Source: Pedobacter sp. AK013 (GTDB lineage Bacteria; Bacteroidota; Bacteroidia; Sphingobacteriales; Sphingobacteriaceae). From it: a stretch of 64,000 nucleotides of DNA. Position 1 is the first letter of the stretch, and each line of letters starts with the position of its first letter. This document shows, piece after piece, positions 45,405-54,719 of this stretch. Location of the stretch: assembly GCF_014205835.1 (NCBI RefSeq), contig NZ_JACHCQ010000016.1, positions 62,001-126,000 on the forward strand, read 5' to 3'. The translations under genes were made by a program, and so were the position numbers. The notes below the pieces were generated by a model that was not told the origin of the DNA, searched no databases, and was given only the letters and a program-made list of their open reading frames with translations.

Positions 45405-46352
45405 ATGCCCTTTATTAGGTTAACGAAGATTGAAAAAAGACGCGTATTTAGCTTATTGGCCTGCTTGCTCCTGGCTATAGCTGCATGGCTTTTTATGGCA
45501 TTAAACAACAAGTATATTTATGTAGCAAAAACTGTATTGGTTTTTAAAAATACCCCCACCAAAAGAGCATTTTATCCTTTACAATCAGACACGATAGATT
45601 TACAGGTAGAAGGAACAGGCTGGCAGCTACTGTTTGCCCGTTTAAGGATCAGTCCACCTTCTGTTTCTGTTAGCTTGAGTCAGCTCAATACCAAAGATTT
45701 TATCGTTTTTTCCGATCAGCTTTTTAATATCAACAGGCAATTAGAAAGTACCCAAAAAGTAATTTCTGTTAAACCCGATACCCTTTATTTCGATTTTACT
45801 AAACGCGTGGTGAAAAAAGTTCCGGTAAAATTGATTGATAAACTGAGTTTTGTAAAACAATATGGTATTTCCAGTGAAATTATCCTCAATCCCAAATATG
45901 TAAAGGTAGCTGGTCCGTTGGAAGAGCTTTCAAAAATAAAATTTTGGCCAACCGATACGCTTAAACAGGAAAAAATACAGAGCAGTAGTACAACCAGAAT
46001 AGCTTTACAGCACAGTATCCATAAAAATGTAAGCATTTATCCCTCATCTGTAGAAGTTAAGCTCCCTGTTGATGAATTTACTGAAAAAACAATCGAGGTA
46101 CCCTTAAAAATCACCAATAATCGAAGCTATAACAGCATCAAACTTTACCCTAAAAAAGTTAAAGTTACCTTTTTAGTAGCCTTAAGTAATTACGATCAGG
46201 TTGATGAAAGTTTTATTACCGCAACCATTGATGTTGATGAATGGCAAAATTTAGGGCATCGACAGTTTACGGTAAAAATAACCGAATTTCCAGATTATTG
46301 TAAATTGGTGGGCGTAAGCCCTTCTAAAATAGATTTCATTGTAGAAAAATAA
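45405..46352 (+). CDS. YbbR-domain protein, membrane-anchored
   Basis: A 315-aa protein with one N-terminal membrane span (LLACLLLAIAAWLFMAL, about 17-33) and three or so YbbR-type beta units outside (VPVKLIDKLSFVKQYGIS, VEVPLKITNNRSYNSIKLYPKKVKV-like, with KYVKVAGP as the usual strand-turn). In Firmicutes YbbR (CdaR) regulates the diadenylate cyclase CdaA; here no cyclase is adjacent, so only the domain is asserted. Its stop overlaps the first base of coaE. Confidence 0.85.
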   Translation: MPFIRLTKIEKRRVFSLLACLLLAIAAWLFMALNNKYIYVAKTVLVFKNTPTKRAFYPLQSDTIDLQVEGTGWQLLFARLRISPPSVSVSLSQLNTKDFIVFSDQLFNINRQLESTQKVISVKPDTLYFDFTKRVVKKVPVKLIDKLSFVKQYGISSEIILNPKYVKVAGPLEELSKIKFWPTDTLKQEKIQSSSTTRIALQHSIHKNVSIYPSSVEVKLPVDEFTEKTIEVPLKITNNRSYNSIKLYPKKVKVTFLVALSNYDQVDESFITATIDVDEWQNLGHRQFTVKITEFPDYCKLVGVSPSKIDFIVEK

Positions 46353-46969
46353 TGTATAAAGTAGGTATAACAGGAGGTATAGGCAGTGGTAAAACTACCG
46401 CTTGCAAGGTTTTTGAAGTATTGGGAATCCCTGTGTTTTATGCTGATACTGTGGCCAAGGAGATTATGTGTAAAGATGTAGTGCTTATAGCAGGGGTTAA
46501 AGCTGCTTTTGGCAATGATAGTTATTTTGAAAATGGAAAATTGAACAATAAACACATTGCTGGCATTGTTTTTAACAACGAAGAAGCGCTTGCAAAATTA
46601 AATGCATTGGTTCACCCGGCGGTTTTTAGAGCATTCGATGCCTGGGAAGAAACCATACCTGCAAATACGCCTTACACGCTTAAAGAGGCAGCGCTGCTTT
46701 TTGAAAGTGGTTCTTACAAGATGTGTGATACTACTATCCTGGTTACTGCGCCTCACGATATTAAAATGAAGCGGGTAATGTTACGTGATGGAGTAACGGC
46801 AGAGCAGGTTAAAGCACGCATGGATAAACAATTGAGCGATGAAGAAAAATCGAAAATGGCTGGCCATTTTATTGTTAATGATGAGCGACAATCAATAATA
46901 GAACAGGTTTTAGCCTTACACCAACAATTTTTAAAGGCTGCGGAAGCCCTTAAAAGCGCTAATATTTAA
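46352..46969 (+). CDS. coaE: Dephospho-CoA kinase
   Basis: A 205-aa enzyme that phosphorylates the 3'-OH of dephospho-CoA, the last step of CoA synthesis. It begins with MYKVGITGGIGSGKTTACKV (P-loop GGIGSGKT) and contains FYADTVAKEIM, LVHPAVFRAFDAWE and the lid RVMLRDGVTAEQVKARMDKQ. The ATG overlaps the TAA of the YbbR gene by one base, implying translational coupling. Confidence 0.95.
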   Translation: MYKVGITGGIGSGKTTACKVFEVLGIPVFYADTVAKEIMCKDVVLIAGVKAAFGNDSYFENGKLNNKHIAGIVFNNEEALAKLNALVHPAVFRAFDAWEETIPANTPYTLKEAALLFESGSYKMCDTTILVTAPHDIKMKRVMLRDGVTAEQVKARMDKQLSDEEKSKMAGHFIVNDERQSIIEQVLALHQQFLKAAEALKSANI

Positions 46970-47013
46970 TTATCTACTCCAATCATATCATCCTTAAATC
47001 CCTTAATCCTAAT

Positions 47014-47955
47014 ATGATTTTAGCAGATTTTATTATTATTACCCCAACGGGTTTATACTGTGTTTACGGCGATTTTTACCTCGATCCGCAACAGCCGGTT
47101 AAAGAAGCAGTAGTTTCGCATGCGCATGGCGATCATGCCATAGGTGGAAGCCAGAATGTTTACTGTACCGCTGTTACCGCAACTTTTATGAAACACCGTT
47201 ACCGCAAATTTGCAGCGGTTGATTTTTTTACTAAAAGTTACCATCAATCATTCAAAATAAAAGAAGTTACCATTACTTTTTATTCTGCCGGACATATTTT
47301 AGGCTCTGCACAGGTACTAATGGAATATAAGGGCGTAAAATACCTTTATACAGGTGACTATAAGATTGAACCAGATAATACCTGCGAGCCTTTTGAATTT
47401 GTAGAAGCAGATGTATTGATTACAGAAAGTACCTTTGCTAATCCAGCAACGAAACATCCATCTCCCGTAGTTGAAATTAAAAAGCTGAACGAAACCAGTG
47501 CGAATATCATGCTGGGTTCTTACGCTTTGGGCAAAAGCCAGCGGATTATCCAATTGCTCAATGAGTATTGCCCTACAAAGAATGTTATGGTTCACCACAG
47601 TATTATGCCTTTTGTTAAAATTTATGAAGATTATGGTATAAAAGTGGGGAATTACAAAATGTACGATAGAAAGGTGATGAAAAATAATCAAGAACATCAG
47701 GTTTATATTGTTCCTCCAATGGTTTTTCACAGTTACCATAAAGCGATTAATGTGGTACGTGCCTTTGCCTCTGGATGGAAGAACCTGCAGCAACAAAATG
47801 GGATTTCACTTTATATTTCCGATCATGCCGATTGGGATGCAATTTTGGAAACCATAGAAAAAGTTAAACCAAAACAAATATGGACGCTGCACGGTGATGG
47901 TAAACAGCTTAAAGATTATTTTAAAAATAAATTAGAAGTTAAAATACTCAATTAG
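47014..47955 (+). CDS. MBL-fold exonuclease/RNA-processing-like protein (beta-CASP-related)
   Basis: A 313-aa metallo-beta-lactamase-fold nuclease. HAHGDH (about 37-42) is the zinc motif, with FYSAGHILGSAQ, YTGDYKIE and ITESTFANP as the later ligands, and ISDHADW near residue 270 matching the mRNA 3'-processing / ligase-associated DNA exonuclease family. It probably degrades or processes DNA or RNA in the cytoplasm. No ligase gene is adjacent, so the DNA-repair version remains a guess. Confidence 0.82.
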   Translation: MILADFIIITPTGLYCVYGDFYLDPQQPVKEAVVSHAHGDHAIGGSQNVYCTAVTATFMKHRYRKFAAVDFFTKSYHQSFKIKEVTITFYSAGHILGSAQVLMEYKGVKYLYTGDYKIEPDNTCEPFEFVEADVLITESTFANPATKHPSPVVEIKKLNETSANIMLGSYALGKSQRIIQLLNEYCPTKNVMVHHSIMPFVKIYEDYGIKVGNYKMYDRKVMKNNQEHQVYIVPPMVFHSYHKAINVVRAFASGWKNLQQQNGISLYISDHADWDAILETIEKVKPKQIWTLHGDGKQLKDYFKNKLEVKILN

Positions 47956-47996
47956 TAATTATAATAATTGGAGAATAGCACAAAATATCGGCTGTC

Positions 47997-48022
47997 CGTC
48001 ATCCTGAACTTGTTTCAGGACG
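47997..48022. repeat. Short REP-like palindromic element
   Basis: GTCATCCTGAACTTGTTTCAGGACG contains the imperfect palindrome CCTGAA/TTCAGG around a 5-base loop. A sequence of this type is recurrent in many bacterial genomes as an extragenic palindrome; only this copy is seen in the window. Confidence 0.45.
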
Positions 48023-48038
48023 TTTTAATGGATAATAT

Positions 48039-48182
48039 ATGAAAGAAGGCGAAGATTTTTATTTTAACGAAGATGGGTTAATGGTTTTTACAGAATCCTA
48101 CCATTTAAAGCGGGGTTATTGCTGTAAAAATAAATGTAAGCACTGTCCATGGGGTTATGGGAAGAAGAAAGAGAAGAAGTGA
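48039..48182 (+). CDS. DUF5522-like cysteine-rich mini-protein
   Basis: A 47-aa protein: an acidic and aromatic start (KEGEDFYFNEDG), then FTESYHLKRGYCCKNKCKHCPWGY with Cys-Cys, Cys and Cys at residues 31, 32, 36 and 39, and a Lys-rich tail. The short CCxxxCxxCPWGY block matches the DUF5522 family of small proteins with a probable metal-binding Cys cluster. It lies 83 bp after the MBL nuclease gene on the same strand. Function unknown. Confidence 0.7.
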   Translation: MKEGEDFYFNEDGLMVFTESYHLKRGYCCKNKCKHCPWGYGKKKEKK

Positions 48183-48230
48183 TGCCGTTGGCAGTTTTCA
48201 GTTCGCGCTTCTCAATTTTTGACTACAAAC

Positions 48231-48836
48231 TCATTTCTTCTCACTAAAACGAACACGATAATAAATATCACTTAGTGCTACCTCAAACCCCATCGAAACA
48301 AAATTTAGCACATCAGTAATCTTTTCATGTTCATTGTGTACCCAATTTTGCTCATCGTTGATGTAATGCGCCTCAACCCAAATAGATTCCGAATCGATCA
48401 TGACGTATTCTTTTAATGATGGGATATCTTTGTACAAGTTAAATTTTTTCCCTTTGTCGTAATTTTTGGTTGATGGAGATAGAATTTCTATAATTACAGT
48501 AGGTAAAATTGAGGTATCTTCATCAACATCGCTATGCGTTAAACCATTGCAATAAATGGAAATATCTGGATAGGTAAATAAAGTATTTTCAGGAATATTC
48601 ATTCGTTTATCACTTCCATAAGGCCTGCAGGGCGTGCCTTTGAGCTTGTTAGCTATTTCTCCAAAAATATTGCTAAAAATCTCATTGTGGTTATCACCAG
48701 CACCCGACATGGCAAATATCTCTCCCTGGTAGTACTCGTGTTTTACTGTCGATGGTTTTTCCATTTCCAGGTATTCTTCAACCGTATAATATCTTTTCTG
48801 GTAAGCTACAGCAGGTTCATTTACAATGTTTTCCAT
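48231..48836 (-). CDS. Uma2-family (DUF820) endonuclease-like protein
   Basis: A 201-aa protein counting from the ATG at 48836 ([26 protein letters not shown], in part); a start at 48878 would add 14 residues. The Uma2/PD-(D/E)xK core is visible: [13 protein letters not shown] at the start, YPDISIY (Asp), [12 protein letters not shown] (Glu in the catalytic strand) and [22 protein letters not shown] (quoted in part: [18 protein letters not shown]). The family is abundant in cyanobacteria and Bacteroidota and has no firmly known role; a nuclease function is inferred. Confidence 0.85.
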   Translation of the reverse strand: MENIVNEPAVAYQKRYYTVEEYLEMEKPSTVKHEYYQGEIFAMSGAGDNHNEIFSNIFGEIANKLKGTPCRPYGSDKRMNIPENTLFTYPDISIYCNGLTHSDVDEDTSILPTVIIEILSPSTKNYDKGKKFNLYKDIPSLKEYVMIDSESIWVEAHYINDEQNWVHNEHEKITDVLNFVSMGFEVALSDIYYRVRFSEKK

Positions 48837-48940
48837 ATACGAATTTACTAAAAATTTTCGTAAACGTTTAGTGTCCATACGGAGGGATAACTGTTTAAAT
48901 CAGCTAATTACAGATGGCCAATGGAAAACTGCTGACTGAA

Positions 48941-49657
48941 CTAGTGTCCGGCAAAGAAACCGATCAATGCTACACCAATCCCCAATAAAACGGCAATCAT
49001 TTTACGGGTATTGATTTTATGATCGGCACTCGATTCGAACAATATGGTAGTAGAAATGTGTAAGAAGATACCAATTACAATGCCCATAATTTTATTGAAA
49101 TAAGCATCAAGGCCTCCAATAGTGCCGTTGCTTAGACCAACACTTACGTAAAAACCAAGTGGTGCCATAATGGCAAACACAACTAGATAAAACACAATGC
49201 TGCTTTTTTTAAAATGATTCTGCATCAATATACTTGCTAATGCAAAGGCAGCAGGGATATGGTGTAATGAAATTCCAAAAATAAGTTCATTATGTTGCTC
49301 TTTTGCCAATGGCATGCCCTCTAAAAAAGCATGCAAACACAGGCTGATCATAACCCCGAAAGGAAATATATGCCCATCGTGATGTTTATGGATGTGGCCA
49401 TGTTCTACACCTTCTGAAAACTGTTCTAAGAAAATTTGTAATAAGAAACCAATAAGGATAAAAATGCCAATCTGCCATTTGTCGGGCCCGCTGTAGGCAT
49501 CTGGAATTAAATGTAAAACCGTAATGGCAAATAAATAGGCTCCACTGAAAGATAAAATTAATTTAAGTAATTTCGATTTATCACTTTTAACCAAAAAGAT
49601 AGCGGTTCCGCCTAAAAAGGCACAAAAAAAGAGTACACAGAGTTTCCAGATTTCCAT
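48941..49657 (-). CDS. ZIP-family metal transporter
   Basis: A 238-aa protein with seven to eight membrane spans and a His-rich cytoplasmic loop HGHIHKHHDGH (about residues 87-97). Transmembrane helices 4 and 5 hold the ZIP metal-site residues: HAFLEGMPLA (His, Glu) and GISLHHIPAAFAL (His-His, Pro). It should import Zn2+ or Fe2+. It is the third gene of a minus-strand operon, 3 bp after PAP2. Confidence 0.9.
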   Translation of the reverse strand: MEIWKLCVLFFCAFLGGTAIFLVKSDKSKLLKLILSFSGAYLFAITVLHLIPDAYSGPDKWQIGIFILIGFLLQIFLEQFSEGVEHGHIHKHHDGHIFPFGVMISLCLHAFLEGMPLAKEQHNELIFGISLHHIPAAFALASILMQNHFKKSSIVFYLVVFAIMAPLGFYVSVGLSNGTIGGLDAYFNKIMGIVIGIFLHISTTILFESSADHKINTRKMIAVLLGIGVALIGFFAGH

Positions 49658-49660
49658 AAG

Positions 49661-50224
49661 TTAAAAATCAGGTTGTAATTTTTTAAATATTATCGAACAG
49701 ATAATGCCTATTGTTATGCCTAATAAGGCGCCAACGGTTACATCAACAGGGTAATGAACGCCAACATATACTTGTGCAAAGCTGATAATAAATGCCCAAA
49801 AGAGTCCAATAGGTAAAATAGGTTTCCACCTGCTGTAAAAAATGCAGATTAAAAAAACAGCTATAGCAAAATGATTGGTAGCATGCGCCGAAGGAAAACT
49901 TAAGCCGCTTCCACAGGGTACACGGTGAATAATATCATTCGCTAAACTTAAATCATTACAAGGCCTTACACGCGATACTAAAGGCTTTACAACCCTCGAG
50001 GCGATTAAATCGCCCATAGCAAAGGTGAACAGCACCATGCCGATAATGTAGTAGCCCTGCTTTTTATATTGTTTGATGCAAAAGATAACAATAAACAGAT
50101 AAAGTGGCGACCAAAAGAACCGGTTACGCATTAAAGGCATCAGCCAATCAAAAAAACTGTTTGAAAGCCCGCGATGGATTTTCAAAAACAATTCAACGTC
50201 AAATTGCTGTATGCTTTCTATCAT
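49661..50224 (-). CDS. PAP2-family membrane phosphatase
   Basis: A 187-aa membrane protein with about five spans. It has the three-part phosphatase signature: KPLVSRVRPC (C1), PSAHATNHF (C2, with the catalytic His) and GVHYPVDVTVG (C3). Likely substrates are undecaprenyl diphosphate or phosphatidate/lipid A phosphates at the outer face of the inner membrane. Its ATG overlaps the methyltransferase stop as ATGA, so translation is coupled; the ZIP gene follows 3 bp later. Confidence 0.9.
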   Translation of the reverse strand: MIESIQQFDVELFLKIHRGLSNSFFDWLMPLMRNRFFWSPLYLFIVIFCIKQYKKQGYYIIGMVLFTFAMGDLIASRVVKPLVSRVRPCNDLSLANDIIHRVPCGSGLSFPSAHATNHFAIAVFLICIFYSRWKPILPIGLFWAFIISFAQVYVGVHYPVDVTVGALLGITIGIICSIIFKKLQPDF

Positions 50225-50952
50225 GCTTTTTTACAGATTAAAATTAACCGGTCTGAGCTGTTTTCATCAAAATCAGCTAAACCATAGCTGCCAAAAGTTT
50301 TTTCAATCACCATTCCGGCTTTGGTAAGCATACGCTGAAAATCTTTAAAACTAAATGCCTGAACCCTTTCTTCGAAATGATATACCTTTTGTTTGTCTTC
50401 GAAATTTATCTTTTTAATAATTTTCCCATCAATAACATTTTTGGTGATGTGAAAAGTTATTCCATCAAGTGATTTCGTTTCACAGGAATTTAAATTACGG
50501 ATAATCTTTTCGGTGTTAAAATAATCAAGCACCAAAATACCATCGGCGGTTAAGCATTTGCGAAAAGTTTTAAGCGCATTTACGTGGTCTTTTTCTGTAT
50601 CAAAATAGCCAAAACTGGTAAATAGGTTTAAAGCTACATCAAAATAATTGATGTAAAACAATCTCCGCATGTCGTGAACAAGGAAGTGTAGTTTACTGTT
50701 TTCGAATTGTTTTGCATACTTTATGCTTTGTTCTGATAAATCTATTCCTGTAACATCAAAGCCTTTTTTATTCAGGTAAATAGAATGCCGGCCTTTTCCA
50801 CAGGCAATATCGAGCATTTTAGCATCAGCTTTAGGATTTAAAAAATGCGTGAGTTTATCAATGAAAAACTCGGCTTCAGCATCATTTCGTTGTTGATAAA
50901 GAATATGATAATATGGCGAATTGAACCAATATTGAAACCACTTGCGCTGCAT
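50221..50952 (-). CDS. Class I SAM-dependent methyltransferase
   Basis: A 243-aa cytoplasmic protein with the SAM-binding motif I LDIACGKGRHSIYLNKKG (about 46-63), an acidic loop GIDLSEQS and motif II-like YFDVALNLFTSFGYF. The shape of the Rossmann core followed by DYFNTEKIIRNL is usual for small-molecule or tRNA-modifying methyltransferases of Bacteroidota. The substrate is unknown. It is the first gene of the MTase-PAP2-ZIP operon. Confidence 0.85.
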   Translation of the reverse strand: MQRKWFQYWFNSPYYHILYQQRNDAEAEFFIDKLTHFLNPKADAKMLDIACGKGRHSIYLNKKGFDVTGIDLSEQSIKYAKQFENSKLHFLVHDMRRLFYINYFDVALNLFTSFGYFDTEKDHVNALKTFRKCLTADGILVLDYFNTEKIIRNLNSCETKSLDGITFHITKNVIDGKIIKKINFEDKQKVYHFEERVQAFSFKDFQRMLTKAGMVIEKTFGSYGLADFDENSSDRLILICKKA

Positions 50953-51314
50953 ATAAAAGCCGTTTGTATCTTAAAAGGATGCAAATATAAGGTTTTACAA
51001 TCGCTAGTAAAGTTAGAATTCGTTTTTATGCAATAAAGTTGCAAGAATATTATGAATTGATTTTTTATCGCATTGCAAATGAACCTGTAATTCATCACTA
51101 TTGCTTTTGTCTGTCATCCGTATTAAAAGCCTGGAAATATTAGCAAAAAAATCAGTTGAACATTTCAATTAAACATACGTTTGTTTTTGGCGCTTTGCCC
51201 AATTCTATAAAATTGATCGTATAAAAACAATGTAAATTAACGTGCACAGGCAGGTCGAAATAACGGCTATCTTGTTTTTTTTCTTATTTTTGAGCCTCAA
51301 ATAAATTATATAAA
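50953..51314 (+). promoter_or_regulatory. Divergent intergenic region with putative glmM promoter
   Basis: About 360 AT-rich bases without a gene. TATTTTTG at 51285-51292 is an exact TAnnTTTG match 22 bp before the glmM GTG, so it is a good -7 box; the -33 box is weak. Confidence 0.45.
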
Positions 51315-52700
51315 GTGACTTTAATAAAATCGATTTCAGGAATACGAGGAACCATTGGTGGAAGAGCTGGAGACGGCTTAACCCCATTTGATATTGTGAA
51401 ATTTACAGCTGCTTTCGGTAGCTGGGTGGTACAAAAAACAGGCAATAAAAGAATAGTTTTAGGCCGTGATGCCCGTATTTCGGGTGAGATGGTGAATAAC
51501 CTGGTTATCGGAACACTACAAGGCCTGGGTATTGAGGTAATCGATTTAGGGTTATCTACTACGCCAACTGTAGAAGTAGCCGTACCTGACGAAAAAGCGG
51601 GAGGCGGGATTATTTTAACCGCAAGCCATAACCCAAAACAATGGAATGCCCTAAAATTATTAAATGCCAGCGGAGAATTTATTAGCGATGCTGACGGAAA
51701 AGAAGTTTTAGATTTAGCAGAAAGTGCTGATTTTGATTTTGCTGATGTAGATAAACTAGGTAAAGTAATTAAAAACGATACTTACCTTCAAAAGCATATC
51801 GATAAAGTTTTAGCATTACCATTGGTTGATGTTGAGGCAATTAAAAAGGCTGATTTTAAAATAGTAATCGATTGCGTAAATTCAACAGGCGGTATTTTTA
51901 TACCTGCCTTATTAAAAGCTTTGGGGGTGAACAAGGTGGTAGAATTATATTGTACACCAGACGGACATTTTCCACATAACCCGGAACCACTTCCTGAAAA
52001 TCTAACTGAAATATCGAAAGAAGTTCAGAAACAACATGCCGACTTAGGTATTGTAGTAGACCCTGATGTTGACCGTTTATGTTTTGTAAATGAAGATGGT
52101 AGCATGTTTGGTGAAGAGTATACTTTGGTAGCAGTAGCCGATTACGTATTGAAAAATACACCAGGAAATACAGTTTCAAACCTTTCATCAACACGCGCTT
52201 TACGCGATGTAACTGAAAATGCAGGCTCCGACTACAATGCATCGGCAGTAGGAGAGGTTAATGTGGTAAACAAAATGAAAGCTACCAATGCCATTATTGG
52301 TGGTGAAGGAAACGGCGGTATTATCTATCCTGAATCACATTATGGAAGAGATGCCTTAGTTGGTATTGCCTTATTTTTAACGCATTTAGCTAAATTTGGC
52401 AAATCAATCTCGGTATTACGGGCTAGTTACCCTCAATACCACATCTCTAAAAACAAAATTACCCTTACGCCAGAAATGGATATCGATAATTTGCTAAAAC
52501 AGGTAGAAGAAAAATATAAAAATCAACCTTACAGTACAATTGATGGTTTGAAGATAGAATTTGATAAAACTTGGGTACATTTGCGCCGTTCTAATACTGA
52601 GCCGATCATTAGGATTTACAGTGAGGCAGAAAATGAAACCATCGCTGAGAATTTGGCGAACAAAATTATTTCTGACATTAAAGAAATATTACACCTTTAA
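51315..52700 (+). CDS. glmM: Phosphoglucosamine mutase
   Basis: A 461-aa enzyme that interconverts GlcN-6-P and GlcN-1-P for peptidoglycan and LPS precursors. It uses a GTG start (51315), since the conserved beginning TLIKSISGIRGTIGG follows directly. Motifs: the phosphoserine loop TASHNPKQWNALK (Ser about 100), the Mg2+ loop DPDVDRL, the sugar loop GEGNGGIIYPE and the phosphate loop RRSNTEPIIR. A promoter-like TATTTTTG lies just upstream. A hairpin follows at 52733. Confidence 0.93.
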   Translation: MTLIKSISGIRGTIGGRAGDGLTPFDIVKFTAAFGSWVVQKTGNKRIVLGRDARISGEMVNNLVIGTLQGLGIEVIDLGLSTTPTVEVAVPDEKAGGGIILTASHNPKQWNALKLLNASGEFISDADGKEVLDLAESADFDFADVDKLGKVIKNDTYLQKHIDKVLALPLVDVEAIKKADFKIVIDCVNSTGGIFIPALLKALGVNKVVELYCTPDGHFPHNPEPLPENLTEISKEVQKQHADLGIVVDPDVDRLCFVNEDGSMFGEEYTLVAVADYVLKNTPGNTVSNLSSTRALRDVTENAGSDYNASAVGEVNVVNKMKATNAIIGGEGNGGIIYPESHYGRDALVGIALFLTHLAKFGKSISVLRASYPQYHISKNKITLTPEMDIDNLLKQVEEKYKNQPYSTIDGLKIEFDKTWVHLRRSNTEPIIRIYSEAENETIAENLANKIISDIKEILHL

Positions 52701-52732
52701 TCCCTAAAGGATTTCAGGATTAAGCATAACAC

Positions 52733-52765
52733 GTTCGGGGTTTAATAAAACGTTAAACCCCGAAC
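52733..52765. terminator. Hairpin after glmM
   Basis: An 11-bp perfect stem, GTTCGGGGTTT with AAACCCCGAAC, with an 11-base loop, 32 bp after the glmM stop. It lacks a T-run, so termination is likely but not certain. Confidence 0.5.
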
Positions 52766-52828
52766 ATTTAAACAGAGACCGCCTTAGCAGGATATCTCTG
52801 CAACACTAACTTTTAAATATTCGTAGAA

Positions 52829-53977
52829 ATGAAAAGGGTCTATTTAGATAATGCAGCCACAACGCCTTTAGATGCGGCAGTAATCGCAGAAATGACAAAC
52901 GTGATGGAAAACTATTTCGGTAATCCATCTGCCATTCATGCGCTTGGCCGTGAGGTGAGAACGCTTGTAGAGAAAGCCCGTAAAACCGTTTCTGGCCTGC
53001 TAAACGCGTCTCCATCCGAAATATTTTTTACTTCTGGGGGCACCGAGGCCGATAATACAGCTATCCGTTGTGGAATTTCTGCCTATGGAATTAAACATGC
53101 CATTACTTCGAAAATAGAGCACCATGCTGTTGAGCATACTTTAAATACGATGCTTAAAAATGGTGAGATCGATAAACTAAGTTTCGTTAATATTGATGAA
53201 AAAGGAAATATCGATTATAACCACTTAGAAGAACTACTTCAAAATAATGAACGTACTTTCGTTTCGTTGATGCATGCCAATAACGAATTGGGTACCCTGA
53301 CCAATATGGTTAAAGTTGGCGATATCTGCGAGAAATACAATGCCATTTACCATGCCGATACCGTTCAAACCATGGGGCATTACCCGCATAACGTACGTGA
53401 GCTTAAAGCTCATTTTATTGTTTGCGCGGCGCACAAGCTTCACGGGCCTAAAGGTGTTGGATTTTTATATGTAAACAGCAACATTAAAATTCCACCAATG
53501 ATTTATGGTGGAGCGCAGGAGCGCAATATGCGCGGTGGTACCGAAAATGTATATGGTATTGTGGGTTTAGCTAAAGCCTTAGAAATTGCTTATGCAGAAA
53601 TGGATCAGCATCAATCGTACATTCAAGGCTTAAAAGATTATTTGAAAGCACAGTTAATTGCCGAAATCCCGGGAATTGCTTTTAATGGCGAAACAGATGC
53701 CGATAAAAGTTTGTACACAGTATTGAATGTATCGTTCCCAGAGATGGACATGGCCGATATGTTGTTGTTTAATTTAGATATCAATGGTATCTGCGCTTCT
53801 GGTGGCAGCGCATGCTCTTCTGGCTCAAATATAGGCTCACATGTATTAAACGGCATTAATGCCGATCCAAACCGCCCTTCCGTTCGCTTTTCATTTAGCA
53901 AATACACTACAAAAGAAGAGCTAGATTATGTAATAGAAAAAGTTAAAATGGTAGTAAAGCAAAATGCTTTAGCTTAA
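52829..53977 (+). CDS. Cysteine desulfurase (NifS/IscS type)
   Basis: A 382-aa PLP enzyme that takes sulfur from cysteine for iron-sulfur clusters or tRNA thiolation. It begins MKRVYLDNAATTPLDAAV, binds PLP via the Lys in CAAHKLHGPKG (about residue 211), and has the catalytic Cys loop SGGSACSSGS (Cys about 330). TSGGTEADNTAIR and SLMHANNELG are also typical. The active Cys lies in the long flexible loop of the group I (NifS/IscS) enzymes. Terminator at 54000. Confidence 0.93.
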   Translation: MKRVYLDNAATTPLDAAVIAEMTNVMENYFGNPSAIHALGREVRTLVEKARKTVSGLLNASPSEIFFTSGGTEADNTAIRCGISAYGIKHAITSKIEHHAVEHTLNTMLKNGEIDKLSFVNIDEKGNIDYNHLEELLQNNERTFVSLMHANNELGTLTNMVKVGDICEKYNAIYHADTVQTMGHYPHNVRELKAHFIVCAAHKLHGPKGVGFLYVNSNIKIPPMIYGGAQERNMRGGTENVYGIVGLAKALEIAYAEMDQHQSYIQGLKDYLKAQLIAEIPGIAFNGETDADKSLYTVLNVSFPEMDMADMLLFNLDINGICASGGSACSSGSNIGSHVLNGINADPNRPSVRFSFSKYTTKEELDYVIEKVKMVVKQNALA

Positions 53978-53999
53978 AATATCATTAACCAAATAGGAG

Positions 54000-54027
54000 A
54001 GTCTCAATGAAAATTGGGACTTTTTTG
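54000..54027 (+). terminator. Terminator of the cysteine desulfurase gene
   Basis: AGTCTCAAT pairs with ATTGGGACT (9 bp, one G-T pair) around a GAAA tetraloop, followed by TTTTTT. Confidence 0.85.
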
Positions 54028-54156
54028 CATAAAAATTTAACTGTTTTTTTGGAAAGCAGGTTTACAAATTGAAGCCAGTATTGCTATTGAGGGTTTAACG
54101 GCATGATGCCTGATCTATTCTGCACATTGCTGCCTTAAATAGTTACGCGAACTGTG

Positions 54157-54214
54157 CCGCCTAAACCTGATCGGAACGGACACGAAGTAGAGTGAAGGGC
54201 AGGACTATATTTAC
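54157..54214. repeat. Family B intergenic repeat, copy 2 (short)
   Basis: GCCGCCTAAACCTGATCGGAAC followed by GGGCAGGACTATATTT has the same order of blocks (CCTAAACC-GAT at the start, GCAGGACT at the end) as the element at 61395 and the end of the 41842 block. It lies in a gene-poor stretch (53978-54515). Confidence 0.5.
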
Positions 54215-54515
54215 CTAAACGCTACTGTGGCTGATTTCCAAAATGAAAAATCGCGTTTAAAAATAATTACCGCTTTTGGTGAGGCGAAAAAACTCTTGCA
54301 AAATTCAAAAATAAAACTTATATTTAATTAAGATAAAGGCAATCTACGCCATTTTAATGTTGTTCCAGAACGAAACCTTATCAAATTCCCCCTGGTATAA
54401 GGTTAAGCAAATTTTAAAAAGCTTTTTTACTAAGGCATTGTGCAGTTTAAAAAGGTATTCGGATTAAAATTGTTAACCCTGAAAACTAACCATGTTTTCA
54501 ACAATCTATATCGTC

Positions 54516-54719
54516 ATGGAAAAGAGCCAAAACAATCAAAATCTAGAGAACGCGAAACAGGAAGAAAAATTAAATGAAGAGCGGAAACACATTTACAAGT
54601 TTATCCTTAATCCATTTTCGTTTGAATCTTCAAATCATTTCAATAAAATCCATAAAAGAAGATTTCATTCTTTCGGCTGCATTCACGAATTAGGAAATCT
54701 TCCTGGAGCAATGCTGTAA
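54516..54719 (+). CDS. 67-aa hypothetical protein, first of a paralogous pair
   Basis: A small protein with a charged, Glu/Lys/Asn-rich first half and a C-terminal block that aligns without gaps to the protein at 55068. I use the ATG at 54516 because it makes both exactly 67 aa; a start at 54492 would add 8 residues. Shared residues in the second half: N40, F42-N43-K44, K47-R48, G54, H57-E58, G60, P63-G64. No signal peptide, membrane span or known family is recognised. Function unknown. Confidence 0.6.
   Translation: MEKSQNNQNLENAKQEEKLNEERKHIYKFILNPFSFESSNHFNKIHKRRFHSFGCIHELGNLPGAML

Noticed and set aside
52733..52765. glmM hairpin as a certain terminator
   Set aside because: A strong stem but no T-run follows, so it is listed with moderate confidence only.
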